DNA of 64,000 nt from Lachnospiraceae bacterium (GCA_016282745.1 JAEELL010000130.1:1-64000); one strand, 5' to 3'. Shown: positions 27,120 through 36,826, counted from the stretch's first letter. Program-made: numbers and translations. Notes: generated from the sequence alone by a model not told the origin.

Positions 27120-28796
27120 CTATTTTTTAAATAAAGTACTAAGTAATCCTCTACCAAGGCTTGCACCGACATTTCCACCAAGTGTCTTTCCAAACTTGCC
27201 ATACTTGCCACCGAGGTTCTTTCCAAGCTCTCTTCCAACAGTGCCTGCAACTGAATTACCTACACTCTTCATAGCCTGCTGCTTAGCCTTCTTTTCCTTT
27301 TCTTCTTTTTTAAGAGCTTCTTTTTCTGCGCGCTCTTTTGCTTTTTGCTTTTCTTTCTCTTCCTGCTCTGCTTTTTTCAAAGCTTCGCGTTCTTCGCGCT
27401 CTGCCTGCTTCTTTGCTTCCTTCTCTTCCTGCTCTGCTCTCTTCTTTGCTTCTTTTGCCTCAAGTTCTGCCTGCTTTTGCTCTTCAGCTATTCTTGCATC
27501 CTCAATACCTTTTCTCTGAAGGAATTCATATGCAGAATCCGGATCAACTGCTGTTGCATATTTGCTGTAGAGTAAGCTTTCTTTGATGCACTGTTCTCTC
27601 TGTGCATCAGTTGCCGCAGCCATTGCGCACTGTGGCGGAAGAATATTTACCTTACTTGCTATAGCAGGAACGCCGTCCTCCTGTAAGAATGACACAACCG
27701 CCTCTCCCGTGCCAAGATTAAGTATTGTATCAAATGTATCAAAATCAGTATTCACTCTGAATGAATCTGCTGCAGCTCTCACCGCCTTCTGATCAGATGG
27801 AGTATAAGCTCTGAGTCCGTGCTGAACTTTGTTTGAAAGCTGTGCCAAAACACCATCCGGTATGTCCCTAGGATTCTGAGTACAGAAATATACACCAACC
27901 CCTTTTGAACGGATAAGCTTAACAACCTGCTCTATCTTTTCAAGTAATGCCTTTGGAGTGTCATTGAACAAAAGATGCGCCTCATCAAAGAAGAAGACCA
28001 TCTTTGGTTTGCTCATATCACCTACTTCAGGAAGTGTCTCAAATAGTTCTGACAACATCCAAAGCAAGAATGTAGAGTATAACTTGCCGTTGCCTATAAG
28101 ACTGTCACTTGCAAGAATATTTATCATGCCTTTTCCGCCTGCTCCAAGCTGAATCCAGTCAGAAATGTTAAGGGCCGGTTCACCAAAGAACAAATCTGCT
28201 CCTTCTGTCTCAAGCGACACGATTGCTCTTGTTATAACACCAATTGAAGCACTACTAATCTTTCCGTAATCTGCCGCATAATCTGCTGAGTGATCATCGA
28301 CGTAGGCAAGCATTGCCTTTAAATCCTTTGTATCAACTAATAAGAGATTACTGTCATCTGCAATTTTGAAAATGATAGCTAATATATCACTCTGCAAATC
28401 GTTGAGTCCCAGAATTCTTGAGAGAAGCAAAGGCCCCATTTCAGAAATAGTCGTTCTCAAAGGAATTCCATTCTTTCCGTATATATCCCACAAAGTTACC
28501 GGATATCCTTTATACTCAAAACCTGCCTCTGCAAGACCAAACTTTGCAATACGCTTTTGCATATCCTCACTGTCAGTTCCCGGATTCATCATTCCTGCAA
28601 TATCCCCTTTGACGTCAGCCATAAATACAGGAACTCCCATCTCACTGAAACTCTCTGCCATAACCTTGAGTGTTACAGTCTTACCTGTACCGGTTGCACC
28701 TGCAACGAGACCGTGTCTGTTTGCCATCTTTGGAATAATCGAAATATTCTCTCCGCTCTCAGTATTGGCAATCCAAATCTTTTCATCTCTTATCAT
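27120..28796 (-). CDS. HerA/YjgR-like (DUF853) P-loop ATPase
   Basis: 558-aa ATPase of the HerA-FtsK superfamily, YjgR/DUF853 branch. Walker A is GATGTGKTVT near residue 33; the helicase domain continues with VFMADVKGDI, Walker B PKMVFFFDEAHLLFND, and a FCTQNPRDIPDGVLAQLSNK sensor region. The last 130 residues are a highly charged Glu/Lys/Ala coiled coil and a Gly-rich end. The ATG at 28796 is preferred, since AGGAGG lies 6 bases before it. The family is common and its cellular role is not firmly known; no NurA-type nuclease is adjacent. Confidence 0.88.
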   Translation of the reverse strand: MIRDEKIWIANTESGENISIIPKMANRHGLVAGATGTGKTVTLKVMAESFSEMGVPVFMADVKGDIAGMMNPGTDSEDMQKRIAKFGLAEAGFEYKGYPVTLWDIYGKNGIPLRTTISEMGPLLLSRILGLNDLQSDILAIIFKIADDSNLLLVDTKDLKAMLAYVDDHSADYAADYGKISSASIGVITRAIVSLETEGADLFFGEPALNISDWIQLGAGGKGMINILASDSLIGNGKLYSTFLLWMLSELFETLPEVGDMSKPKMVFFFDEAHLLFNDTPKALLEKIEQVVKLIRSKGVGVYFCTQNPRDIPDGVLAQLSNKVQHGLRAYTPSDQKAVRAAADSFRVNTDFDTFDTILNLGTGEAVVSFLQEDGVPAIASKVNILPPQCAMAAATDAQREQCIKESLLYSKYATAVDPDSAYEFLQRKGIEDARIAEEQKQAELEAKEAKKRAEQEEKEAKKQAEREEREALKKAEQEEKEKQKAKERAEKEALKKEEKEKKAKQQAMKSVGNSVAGTVGRELGKNLGGKYGKFGKTLGGNVGASLGRGLLSTLFKK

Positions 28797-28851
28797 ATAA
28801 AACCTCCTCATCCGTTCATCCACTTGCTTGTTTTATAATTATATATAATAA

Positions 28852-28915
28852 TTGCTATTGCTCATATTAATATTTAATTTAGCTTATATTAGAAGTTGCT
28901 ATTGCTCATATTAAT
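28852..28915. repeat. Direct repeat of about 20 bp between two genes
   Basis: TTGCTATTGCTCATATTAAT occurs at 28852 and again at 28896, 44 bases apart, in the 160-base gap after the flavoprotein gene's 3' side of the ATPase promoter region. It could be a regulator site pair for the ATPase gene or a simple duplication. Confidence 0.55.
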
Positions 28916-28956
28916 AATGTGCCAGAGTTTGTTTGATTCAATGACTAACATTAATC

Positions 28957-29538
28957 CTAGCGAATAAAGTTAGTGAATACTTTCTCCTTAGCCACAGGCT
29001 GTGCTACTCCACCGTTCTTTCCAGCCTCAATACTCTTTAAAATCCAAGCCATATTTGTGCCAAGTGTCTGCATAATCTGAATACCTTCTTCGTCCTTTAA
29101 TACATCTTCAGGATTACTTCCGTGGACCATATTCCAATATCTTGATGAAATAAGTGGCATCTGATTGAATAAGAAATATTTATTAAGTACATCAAGTGTT
29201 GCTGTAGTACCTCCTCTTCTTGCGGAAGTAATTGTTGCTGCAGGTTTAAATCTTAAATCTGCTTCTGCTGCTCCAAAGAGTCTGTCAAGGAACATCAGTA
29301 TCTCACCTGATGGAGATGCATAATAAACCGGTGAACCAACTATAATACCATCGATACTTTTCACCTTTTCTGCAGCTTCCTTAACTGCCTCATTGACATT
29401 GCCGTCAAATACCATCTTACCTGCATTCATTATCTCTGTTTCGATTCCTTCTGATTCGAGAACCTTTGTAATCTCTGAAAGTGCTGTATAAGTGCAGCCC
29501 TTTTCTTTTCTGCTTCCATTGAGTAATAAAACCTTCAT
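28957..29538 (-). CDS. NADPH-dependent FMN reductase / flavodoxin-like oxidoreductase
   Basis: 193-aa cytoplasmic flavoprotein. The N-terminus LLLNGSRKEKGCTYTAL is the FMN phosphate loop; IIVGSPVYYASPSGEILMFLDRLF is the typical isoalloxazine-side segment of the NADPH:FMN reductase family. The residue order matches the many flavodoxin-family proteins that reduce quinones, azo compounds or iron-sulfur clusters, but no specific substrate can be named. Monocistronic, AAGGAGG before the ATG. Confidence 0.85.
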   Translation of the reverse strand: MKVLLLNGSRKEKGCTYTALSEITKVLESEGIETEIMNAGKMVFDGNVNEAVKEAAEKVKSIDGIIVGSPVYYASPSGEILMFLDRLFGAAEADLRFKPAATITSARRGGTTATLDVLNKYFLFNQMPLISSRYWNMVHGSNPEDVLKDEEGIQIMQTLGTNMAWILKSIEAGKNGGVAQPVAKEKVFTNFIR

Positions 29539-29668
29539 GAAATCCTCCTTAAAAACATAATTATATTTAATCTATTATAATTATAATTCTTTCATGCTTC
29601 AATGTGAAGAAAAGTTTTAAGTTTTAATGATGGAAGGGAAAGTTTTTTATTTATGTGATGGCAAGAAA

Positions 29669-29704
29669 AAAGCACTCCTAACAATTGCTTGTTAAGAGTG
29701 CTTT
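29669..29704 (-). terminator. Terminator of the TPR gene pair
   Basis: AAAGCACTC-TAACAA pairs with TTGTTA-GAGTGCTTT over a 4-base loop, followed on the minus strand by TTTTTCTTGCC. Confidence 0.8.
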
Positions 29705-29715
29705 AAATAATCAAA

Positions 29716-30141
29716 TTAGTCGTTGTTTTCTAATAACAATTCGTAATATTCCTTTCTTTCTTCTCTAAAGCATCTTCCCCCTGATTTTTTACTAGCGATT
29801 CTAAAATACTCTTTTGCTTTTTCAAAATCACCTGATTCAAATGCGACTTTACCAACCCACATTTCTTTTTCCCCATCATCGAATCTTTCCGGATCTGCAT
29901 ATAATATTTTATCAACCCATTTATTCATTGTTTCAATATCATGTATCAAAATTGAAATATCTAAAATTCCCCAAACAATGTGATAACTTTCCTCATATTG
30001 ATTCTTATCATTGGGTAGTAACTCCCAAGCTTGAACAAGTTTGTTTATTGATTCTTTATATTCTTTACTCTCCCATAGTTCATTGCTTTCCTCCATCAAA
30101 GCCTCTATTTTTTTTCCTAATATTCCTTCAACACAAGCCAT
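29716..30141 (-). CDS. Small TPR-like helical protein A
   Basis: 141-aa soluble protein made of helix pairs resembling tetratricopeptide repeats: ALMEESNELWESKEYKESI, then NKWVDKILYADPERF and GDFEKAKEYFRIA. It has the same size and layout as the next gene upstream (30214) and they lie 72 bases apart, so they form a pair of diverged relatives. Small TPR proteins of this kind often accompany polymorphic toxin loci as immunity proteins, but no toxin gene is present. The ATG at 30141 has GGAG at 7 bases; the upstream GTG does not. Confidence 0.6.
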   Translation of the reverse strand: MACVEGILGKKIEALMEESNELWESKEYKESINKLVQAWELLPNDKNQYEESYHIVWGILDISILIHDIETMNKWVDKILYADPERFDDGEKEMWVGKVAFESGDFEKAKEYFRIASKKSGGRCFREERKEYYELLLENND

Positions 30142-30213
30142 AAGCACGCTCCTTCTATACTATACCTTTTTAGGTAAATAATATGTTTACTAAAAAAACT
30201 CTAGTAGCTAATT

Positions 30214-30630
30214 TTAAAGTAAATCCTCTATGCACTTTATATATTTATCATCTTCATCTTCAAATATATCAACTCCTTCTACCATATAAGCTTGTATGAA
30301 ATATTCTCTTGCCTCTCTTATTGCTTTTTTTTCATAAAAACATTGACCTATTCTGAGCAACACAAACGGATTTCCAATCTCATCGGGACATTTTAAAACT
30401 TCAAATAAATAATTTAATGCCTCATCATAGTTACCTAACATGAAATTCACGTCACCTAACGCGCAATATATCCATCCGCTTGCTTCCCAATCTGATTTTG
30501 GCTCAGGAACAAGACTTAATGCTCTTCCATATTCTTCAATTGCCCCAACATAGTTGTCTGACTCAACCATTTTGTCAGCTCTTTCACATAATATTTGTAT
30601 TTCTTTATAAATACTATCGTCAATATTCAT
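30214..30630 (-). CDS. Small TPR protein B
   Basis: 138-aa protein with about three tetratricopeptide repeats: ADKMVESDNYVGAIEEYGRALSLVP, ALGDVNFMLGNYDEALNYLFEV and RIGQCFYEKKAIREAREYFIQAY, with an acidic end. It is the first gene of a two-gene unit with the related protein at 29716. It presumably binds a partner protein; an orphan immunity role is one option. AGGAG precedes its ATG. Confidence 0.7.
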   Translation of the reverse strand: MNIDDSIYKEIQILCERADKMVESDNYVGAIEEYGRALSLVPEPKSDWEASGWIYCALGDVNFMLGNYDEALNYLFEVLKCPDEIGNPFVLLRIGQCFYEKKAIREAREYFIQAYMVEGVDIFEDEDDKYIKCIEDLL

Positions 30631-30801
30631 ACTGTCTCCTTAAATATAATATATTAAATAATTCCCTCATAATAAAACTCATTTTTTATCGTTCTGAAAC
30701 ATAACTATCTTATTTCACAACATTCACTTGGACTGCGGTGATTTTTTGATACACCTAATCCCTTGATATTATTCTAATATATTCTCTTTGTTTAAGCAAT
30801 G

Positions 30802-32763
30802 TTACTTCGCTCGTATTTTGTTGTATTGTTTTGCCTGAGTATTGTACATCAGCGCATAAAAACCATCTTTTATTGCCATGAGAGAATCGTGAGTTCCCTC
30901 CTCGATAATCTTACCGTCATCAAACACGATTATTCTGTCGCAAAATCTGCAAGATGACAATCTGTGAGAAATGTAAACTGCAGTTTTGTTATTAACCAGT
31001 TTATCAAAATTATTGTACACCTCATACTCTGACAATGGGTCTAATGCAGCTGTCGGCTCATCAAGTACTACAATAGGCGCGTTTCGATATACTGCTCTTG
31101 CTATGGCTAGTTTCTGTCCCTGTCCTCCTGATGGCTCAACACCTGATTCAACAAAATACTTATACAGATATGTGTCATCCCTGTCAGGTAATTCGTTAAT
31201 CCAGTCATCCAAACCGACTGTTTCATATATCTTGTATATTTCTGAATCTTTATCATTTTTATTTTGCTTTTTGTCAATTGAACTTTCATCACTTGTTTTT
31301 GCATCATTTGAACTTGCCGTAATTAATTTATTCTCATTTGAACCTGTCACACCCGCACTTGATAATTCGTCTTCAAACACTGTAACATTTTCTCTGATTG
31401 TAAATGCAAACAGTTTGAAATCCTGAAATACTACTGAAAGTTTCTTCATGTACTCCTTGAAAGAATATTCTTTTATATTCTTTCCGTCTACAAGTATTTC
31501 ACCCTCATAATCATTATACATTCTGCAGAGTAATTTTATGAATGTAGTTTTTCCGGCACCGTTTTGTCCAACAATTGAAAGATGCTCACCTTCTTTGATT
31601 TTAGTGCTTATATTTTTAAGAATATACTTTTTCGTATTTGGATATTTGAAGCTTACATTTCTAAATTCAATTTCAAGACCTTTGTTGCTTTCAGAAATAT
31701 CATCTCTGCGAGTCATGACAATGTCATCATTCTGCTGCTTCTTAATCTTATTGCATTTTTCAATCTTACCGGATGTACTCTCGACAAACTCTACATAGTA
31801 AATAAGTTTTGATGCGTTGTATGACAATGCTCCGTAAGACCCCATTATTCCACGGAGTGAACCGGAGAATTTTTCAGTTGCCTGATAGAGACTTGACAGT
31901 TCACCAATAGTAATTATCTTATTAAGTGCATTAAATCCAAGAAGTAAGAACATGAACATATTCGATGTTCTTACAACGAAGCTTAAAACTATGTTCATTC
32001 TGAACATTTTCATGTCAGGCGCTTTGCTTGCAAGGTAATACTTTTCGCCAAGTTCCTGCAACTTGTCGGTAAATATATTTCCCGTATTGTATAATCTGAT
32101 GTCTTTGGCGTAGCGCGTGTCCTGAAGTTCCGTGTTAAAGTAGTCGCTTCCCCTCTCAATTTCTGCCTGTTTTTCAAACTTGGAGCCTTTGATTTTATTT
32201 CCTTTGTCTGTGGCAATTGTGTTTGCCACAAAACTGATTACAACCGGAATGAGAAGCAACGGAACTCTCGTACATACAATAACAACCACACCCAAAGCGA
32301 TAAAGGTGCATGACACAATATTGGTAATATTTGTCATGATACCATTGATGCCATTTGTCTCATTAAGTGCCTTTTCTGCTTTTTTGATAATATCAAGGAC
32401 TTCTGAATTTTCAGTATTTTCAAACTTCATATCCAGGCAGCAAAGGCTTAACTTTGTGTGTAATTTTCTAATGAGATTCTCATTTATTCTTCCCATGTTT
32501 TCGGAAGACATTTTGCTTATATTATCATAGAGAAAATTGCCTACACATATAAAGCAAACCCAGAAAATCACAACAGGAAGATTTCTTTTGTCTTTTGCGG
32601 AAATCTCATCAATAAGATATTTCATTCCTATAATGTTAATAAATGCTCCAAATGTACTAACGAGGAAATTGATTATCTGCCATACAAAATAAGATTTCTG
32701 ATTTTCCCAGAGATACTTAAGGAAAAACTTGTAACATTTAAACTGTACTTTGTAATTATTCAT
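30802..32763 (-). CDS. ABC exporter half-transporter B (permease fused to ATPase)
   Basis: 653-aa half-transporter: an N-terminal type-I exporter membrane domain (about 10-310) and a C-terminal ATPase with Walker A VGQNGAGKTT, signature PSGGQGQK (Gln replaces the usual Glu/Gln-Arg context) and Walker B VVLDEPTAALD. Between Walker A and the signature lies a roughly 50-residue Ser/Asn/Lys/Asp-rich insert that the partner lacks. The ATG at 32763 has GGAGG upstream and overlaps the end of the partner gene by 8 bases, so the two subunits are translationally coupled and very likely form a heterodimer. Exported substrate is unknown: peptide, lipid or drug. Confidence 0.85.
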   Translation of the reverse strand: MNNYKVQFKCYKFFLKYLWENQKSYFVWQIINFLVSTFGAFINIIGMKYLIDEISAKDKRNLPVVIFWVCFICVGNFLYDNISKMSSENMGRINENLIRKLHTKLSLCCLDMKFENTENSEVLDIIKKAEKALNETNGINGIMTNITNIVSCTFIALGVVVIVCTRVPLLLIPVVISFVANTIATDKGNKIKGSKFEKQAEIERGSDYFNTELQDTRYAKDIRLYNTGNIFTDKLQELGEKYYLASKAPDMKMFRMNIVLSFVVRTSNMFMFLLLGFNALNKIITIGELSSLYQATEKFSGSLRGIMGSYGALSYNASKLIYYVEFVESTSGKIEKCNKIKKQQNDDIVMTRRDDISESNKGLEIEFRNVSFKYPNTKKYILKNISTKIKEGEHLSIVGQNGAGKTTFIKLLCRMYNDYEGEILVDGKNIKEYSFKEYMKKLSVVFQDFKLFAFTIRENVTVFEDELSSAGVTGSNENKLITASSNDAKTSDESSIDKKQNKNDKDSEIYKIYETVGLDDWINELPDRDDTYLYKYFVESGVEPSGGQGQKLAIARAVYRNAPIVVLDEPTAALDPLSEYEVYNNFDKLVNNKTAVYISHRLSSCRFCDRIIVFDDGKIIEEGTHDSLMAIKDGFYALMYNTQAKQYNKIRAK

Positions 32764-34573
32764 CTTCTTTTCCCTCCTCGTAATATTGTGCCTGAATGCC
32801 AAACATGTAAGCATATTTTCCATTCAGTTCCATGAGTTCTTCATGAGTTCCCTCCTCAACGATCTGTCCGTCTTCAAACATTGCAATGTTGTCACAAAAT
32901 CTCGTACTTCCAAGTCTGTGAGAAATAAACAGAGCTGTTTTGTCTGAGACCATGTTGTCAAACTCTCTGTACATTCTGTCTTCTGCGAGAGCATCAAGTG
33001 CAGCGGTAGGTTCATCAAGAATGATTATATTTCCGTTCTTGTAGAGGGCTCTTGCCATGGCAAGTCTCTGTCTCTCACCACCGGACAAGTCTATTCCTTC
33101 AGTGTCAAAAATCTTGAGCATATTTGTCTTAACACCATTTTCGTATGAGCTCACCTTATCCCACAATCCGCTGGTCTTTAGAACTTCCTCCACCTTTTTC
33201 ATATCAGTATGTTCTTCATCTTTAAACGATATGTTCTTGTAAATTGGAAGTGCAAAACATTCAATATTTTGGAATACCGGAGCAAACAGCCTGAAATACT
33301 CTTCCCTGTCATACTCTTTGATATCCGCACCGTTTAAAAGGATTCTTCCTTCAGTCGGCTCATACAGTCTCATAATCAGTTTTGTAAAAGTGGTCTTTCC
33401 TGCACCGTTAACACCAACAATTGCAAGTCTTGAACCACCTTCGATCTTGATATTTATATCTTTCAAAACATAAATATCTGTTCCCGGATATTTGAAGCTT
33501 ACATGCTCAAATTCAAATGTATAACGTTCTGCTTTTATATCCTTTTTTGTGCCAATACTCCCACTATAGTTTTCAGAATCTTCACTCCAGTTAATAAAGT
33601 TTCTGTAATCATTTACCATGAGGCAGTTTCCTTTTACATTTGAATAAATCCATAAAATGTATCCGATTGCCTTATAATATGATGTGACAAGTGAGATATA
33701 AAGAACAAATTCAGAAATCTTCATTCCCTTATTTAATACAAAATAAACAAGCCAGCCGTACATGATACTTGTCTGTGCAAGCAACAAAAACTGCATTCCC
33801 ATATTTCCAAGAATCCATCTGTTATGATGCTTTTTATTCATCTTTATAAAATACTCATTAACAATGTTGTACTGAGCCTTAAATACCCTGGCCATGTCAA
33901 AGAGTCTGATATCTTTTGCAAAAGCGAAGTTTCTTGCTGTGCCGTCAAGGTATCCTATTTTTCTGTAAGTTGGTGCCATAACATCACTGAATCTTTCTTT
34001 GTCAATTCTTGTAACATAGGAAAGAATCTTTGCCATTCCAACGGATAAAACCGTGATGGATAGCACTACAAAAATACTTTTAGCACCTATCATTACAGCT
34101 GCAATGATTGTAATTGCACCTTCGCATATTATGTTTTTTACCTGATCAAGCACTCCGTTAAATCCCATACCGTAATAAAGAGAAGCTTTTGCTCTCTGTA
34201 AAAAATCCAAAAAGAGCGGAGATTCCATATTCTTATAATCAGTGGTAAATACCTTGTTCATACGTTGCTTTTCAAGATATGTATCAACTTTTACATATTC
34301 ATGTTCGCCAACGTTCCAGAAATAATTCCCGTAAAAATTTAACAACATCAATATCAGGGAAATAACCACTACTGTCATAATCATATAACTTGTACCTTTT
34401 TCCCCCTCAATGGCAGCAATTACATATTTCAGAAAGTACATTTCAACAAATTCCCATATACAAAATAAAACTCCTGCAATCACAGAAATTGCCAGAAGTT
34501 TTTTATTGCTTTTTGCAACAGCTTTTAGTACATAGAAAAAGTTGTCTGCCATTCCGTATCTTTTTTCCTGCAT
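32756..34573 (-). CDS. ABC exporter half-transporter A (permease fused to ATPase)
   Basis: 605-aa half-transporter with six predicted TM segments (about 20-325) and a complete ATPase: Walker A VGVNGAGKTT, signature LSGGERQR, Walker B IILDEPTAALD and the switch-region SHRLGS. Its signature is canonical where that of the partner is altered, which is the usual asymmetry of heterodimeric exporters. It is first in a two-gene operon. No precursor peptide or resistance gene was found beside it, so the substrate is not named. Confidence 0.88.
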   Translation of the reverse strand: MQEKRYGMADNFFYVLKAVAKSNKKLLAISVIAGVLFCIWEFVEMYFLKYVIAAIEGEKGTSYMIMTVVVISLILMLLNFYGNYFWNVGEHEYVKVDTYLEKQRMNKVFTTDYKNMESPLFLDFLQRAKASLYYGMGFNGVLDQVKNIICEGAITIIAAVMIGAKSIFVVLSITVLSVGMAKILSYVTRIDKERFSDVMAPTYRKIGYLDGTARNFAFAKDIRLFDMARVFKAQYNIVNEYFIKMNKKHHNRWILGNMGMQFLLLAQTSIMYGWLVYFVLNKGMKISEFVLYISLVTSYYKAIGYILWIYSNVKGNCLMVNDYRNFINWSEDSENYSGSIGTKKDIKAERYTFEFEHVSFKYPGTDIYVLKDINIKIEGGSRLAIVGVNGAGKTTFTKLIMRLYEPTEGRILLNGADIKEYDREEYFRLFAPVFQNIECFALPIYKNISFKDEEHTDMKKVEEVLKTSGLWDKVSSYENGVKTNMLKIFDTEGIDLSGGERQRLAMARALYKNGNIIILDEPTAALDALAEDRMYREFDNMVSDKTALFISHRLGSTRFCDNIAMFEDGQIVEEGTHEELMELNGKYAYMFGIQAQYYEEGKEDE

Positions 34574-34706
34574 AGTAACTCACCTTCCCTTTTTTGAATA
34601 ATAAAACGTATTGTAACACATGAATTGAAAAAATGACAGAAAAAGATAATTATTCTACTATGAGTATAAAATAGAATAACAGGTGTCGGGAAAATTTGGC
34701 ACAGGA

Positions 34707-34735
34707 AAAGGCGCCGGTTTTAAAACTGACGCCTT
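34707..34735 (-). terminator. Terminator of hsp20
   Basis: AAGGCG-C-GGTTTT pairs with AAAAC-G-CGCCTT; on the minus strand TTTTCC follows. It lies about 70 bases after the hsp20 stop. Confidence 0.75.
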
Positions 34736-34806
34736 AATCATTCTATGCTATCTCATTGTTTTTACTTACCACTAATATTAGAAGTAGTATTATCAAACTG
34801 ATTTAA

Positions 34807-35247
34807 TTACTCAATTGTAATATATTTTTCTTCTTCAACCTGTGGCTTAGCTTCTTTCTTTGGGACAAACATTGTAAGAACTCCGTTTTCGAATTTGCCC
34901 TTAACGTCTTCCTCTGTGATGTTGTCTCCTACATAGAAACTTCTCTGGCATTTGCCGTAATATCTCTCACGTCTGATATATTTCTCCTGCTTCTTATCTT
35001 TCTCGTCTGTGTTCTCAGAATGCTCAGCAGTAATTGTGAGATAACCGTCACTAATCTGTGCTTTGACATCCTCTTTTGCAAATCCCGGAAGCTCCATGTC
35101 AATCTCATAGCCATCCTCTGTTTCCTTTACATCGGAGCTAATGTTCTTGAAAACTGCAGCCTGTTTTTTAAATACCGGTTCCAATCCAAAGAACTCATCA
35201 AAATCATCGAAATATCCGTTTCTTCTAAAAATACTAGGTGTTAACAT
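34807..35247 (-). CDS. hsp20: Small heat shock protein Hsp20 (alpha-crystallin domain)
   Basis: 146-aa ATP-independent holdase chaperone. After a variable head (residues 1-38), the alpha-crystallin domain (about 40-140) shows the family signs: ELPGFAKEDVKAQISDGYLTI, the RRERYYGKCQRSFYVGD strand and the GVLTMFVPK tail with the I/V-x-I/V-like ending ITIE. The second ATG (35247) is chosen, since GGAGG is 8 bases before it and only 2 before the first. Expression is under a CIRCE operator, so it should be repressed by HrcA and induced by heat. Confidence 0.93.
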   Translation of the reverse strand: MLTPSIFRRNGYFDDFDEFFGLEPVFKKQAAVFKNISSDVKETEDGYEIDMELPGFAKEDVKAQISDGYLTITAEHSENTDEKDKKQEKYIRRERYYGKCQRSFYVGDNITEEDVKGKFENGVLTMFVPKKEAKPQVEEEKYITIE

Positions 35248-35352
35248 AATCATTACCTCCTCTACCTATTATTAAGACTCAAAACAAATCAACTGATTGT
35301 TTCCTGTCTCTTATTTTGTACGGGAACTGTACTTTTTATTCCCTCTGACTAT

Positions 35353-35394
35353 GTTATAGCACCATTGTTAGCACTCGTCAAGGGTGAGTGCTAA
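35353..35394 (-). promoter_or_regulatory. hsp20 promoter with perfect CIRCE operator
   Basis: TTAGCACTC (35368-35376), nine bases, GAGTGCTAA (35386-35394) is the exact HrcA-binding CIRCE consensus. On the minus strand TTGACG (35376-35381) begins inside its spacer, followed by 17 bases and TATAAC (35353-35358), so the operator covers the -35 box and HrcA would block polymerase directly. Confidence 0.93.
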
Positions 35395-35409
35395 CAATTT
35401 TATTTTTAA

Positions 35410-36810
35410 TTAATTTTCCTGATTTTTTACCATATTTGAATAATACCTGTCCATAGCATCTATAAATTTATCGATAATTTCCGGATTAGATGGATAATAT
35501 AAATGAGGAAATCCCCATAAATGATTGTCGCTTTCATGTATACATTCGCTCCACTGTCCACTGACCGGCTTTGTTGCAATACAGTCACTACCATTATCTT
35601 CACTGTCAAAATAATGGAACTCATGTCCTTTTATTGATTTATTATGCAGGAAGATATCACTCTTTTCTTCTATTTCAACATATCCAAATCTTACAAGTCT
35701 TCCTGTATAAGATACTTTTGCATCAATGAGACCTGCCATCTCAAAAATGTCTCCTTCCTTAGTCATCAGCTCTTTGTGAAGATACATGAATCCCCCACAC
35801 TCCGCCAGGGACGGCATTCCCTGCTCTATCTTTGACTTTATTGATTTTCTCATACCTTCATTCAGCGAAAGTCTTTTTGCATACAGTTCCGGATAGCCTC
35901 CGCCAAGAAGTATTCCCGATATTCCATTCGGCAGTTTGCTGTCGTTAAGGGGTGAGAAGTATTTTATCTGAACTCCCCTTTTTTCAAACTCTCTCAAATT
36001 TGCCTCATAATAAAAACAAAAGGCTTCATCTCTTGCAACGGCCAATGTCAGATGTTCACGTCTTTTGTAATTTACATATATCTTTGAATCGCAAGATAAA
36101 CATTCTGCGTCTCTTGCAATCTCAATCAATTTATCCATATCAACACACTGCTCGAGCTGATTGGATGCCGTCTCGAGTTTGCGATTAATATCCTTCATTT
36201 CTTCCGGCATTTTCAATCCAAGATGTCTGCTCTCAAAAGTAAGTTCCTTATTGTTTGGAAAATACCCCAGGACAGGAACTGATATTTCTTCCTCTATCAT
36301 GGTTCTCATGGTCTCAAAAAACTTTCCCGATATACGGTTAAGAATTATTCCTTTTATAAGGTTATCTCTGTCGTACTCCACAAATCCTCTAATAAGCGGA
36401 ATCATGGATCTTCCCATTCCGTGAACATCCACCACCAATATGACCGGTGTCCTCGTAATTTTTGCGAGATGATAAGCAGAGCCTTCCTCTCTCACTCCTC
36501 CAAGTCCGTCAAAAAGTCCCATTACCCCTTCCATAACTGCCATATCGCTCTGATTCATCATGCAGTCTATAAATAATTCTTTAGTTTTCTCTTCTCCAAG
36601 AAAAAACGTATCCAGATTTTCTGCCGGAATATTCTGAACGGTTCTGTGAAACATGGGATCTATATAGTCCGGTCCGCATTTAAAAGCCATCACATCAATA
36701 TTTCTTTTTTTCAGTGCACCAAGCAATGCACATGTAATCAGAGTTTTTCCGCTGCCACTCTTTGGTGCTCCTATTAAAACTCTTGGTATTATAATATTTT
36801 CTGTCTGCAT
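35410..36810 (-). CDS. cbiA: Cobyrinate a,c-diamide synthase
   Basis: 466-aa glutamine amidotransferase that amidates carboxylates a and c of cob(II)yrinate using ATP and glutamine. The N-terminal P-loop is GAPKSGSGKT, followed by the family's KCGPDYIDP and VMEGVMGLFDG; the C-terminal class I amidotransferase-like half has the catalytic Cys in SLAECGGFMYL and a closing GHEFHYFD. It is the last gene of the B12 operon, 17 bases after the cbiJ-E-T fusion. No clear intrinsic terminator follows; only the CIRCE palindrome separates it from hsp20. Confidence 0.95.
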   Translation of the reverse strand: MQTENIIIPRVLIGAPKSGSGKTLITCALLGALKKRNIDVMAFKCGPDYIDPMFHRTVQNIPAENLDTFFLGEEKTKELFIDCMMNQSDMAVMEGVMGLFDGLGGVREEGSAYHLAKITRTPVILVVDVHGMGRSMIPLIRGFVEYDRDNLIKGIILNRISGKFFETMRTMIEEEISVPVLGYFPNNKELTFESRHLGLKMPEEMKDINRKLETASNQLEQCVDMDKLIEIARDAECLSCDSKIYVNYKRREHLTLAVARDEAFCFYYEANLREFEKRGVQIKYFSPLNDSKLPNGISGILLGGGYPELYAKRLSLNEGMRKSIKSKIEQGMPSLAECGGFMYLHKELMTKEGDIFEMAGLIDAKVSYTGRLVRFGYVEIEEKSDIFLHNKSIKGHEFHYFDSEDNGSDCIATKPVSGQWSECIHESDNHLWGFPHLYYPSNPEIIDKFIDAMDRYYSNMVKNQEN

Positions 36811-36826
36811 ATTCGCCTCATTTTTA

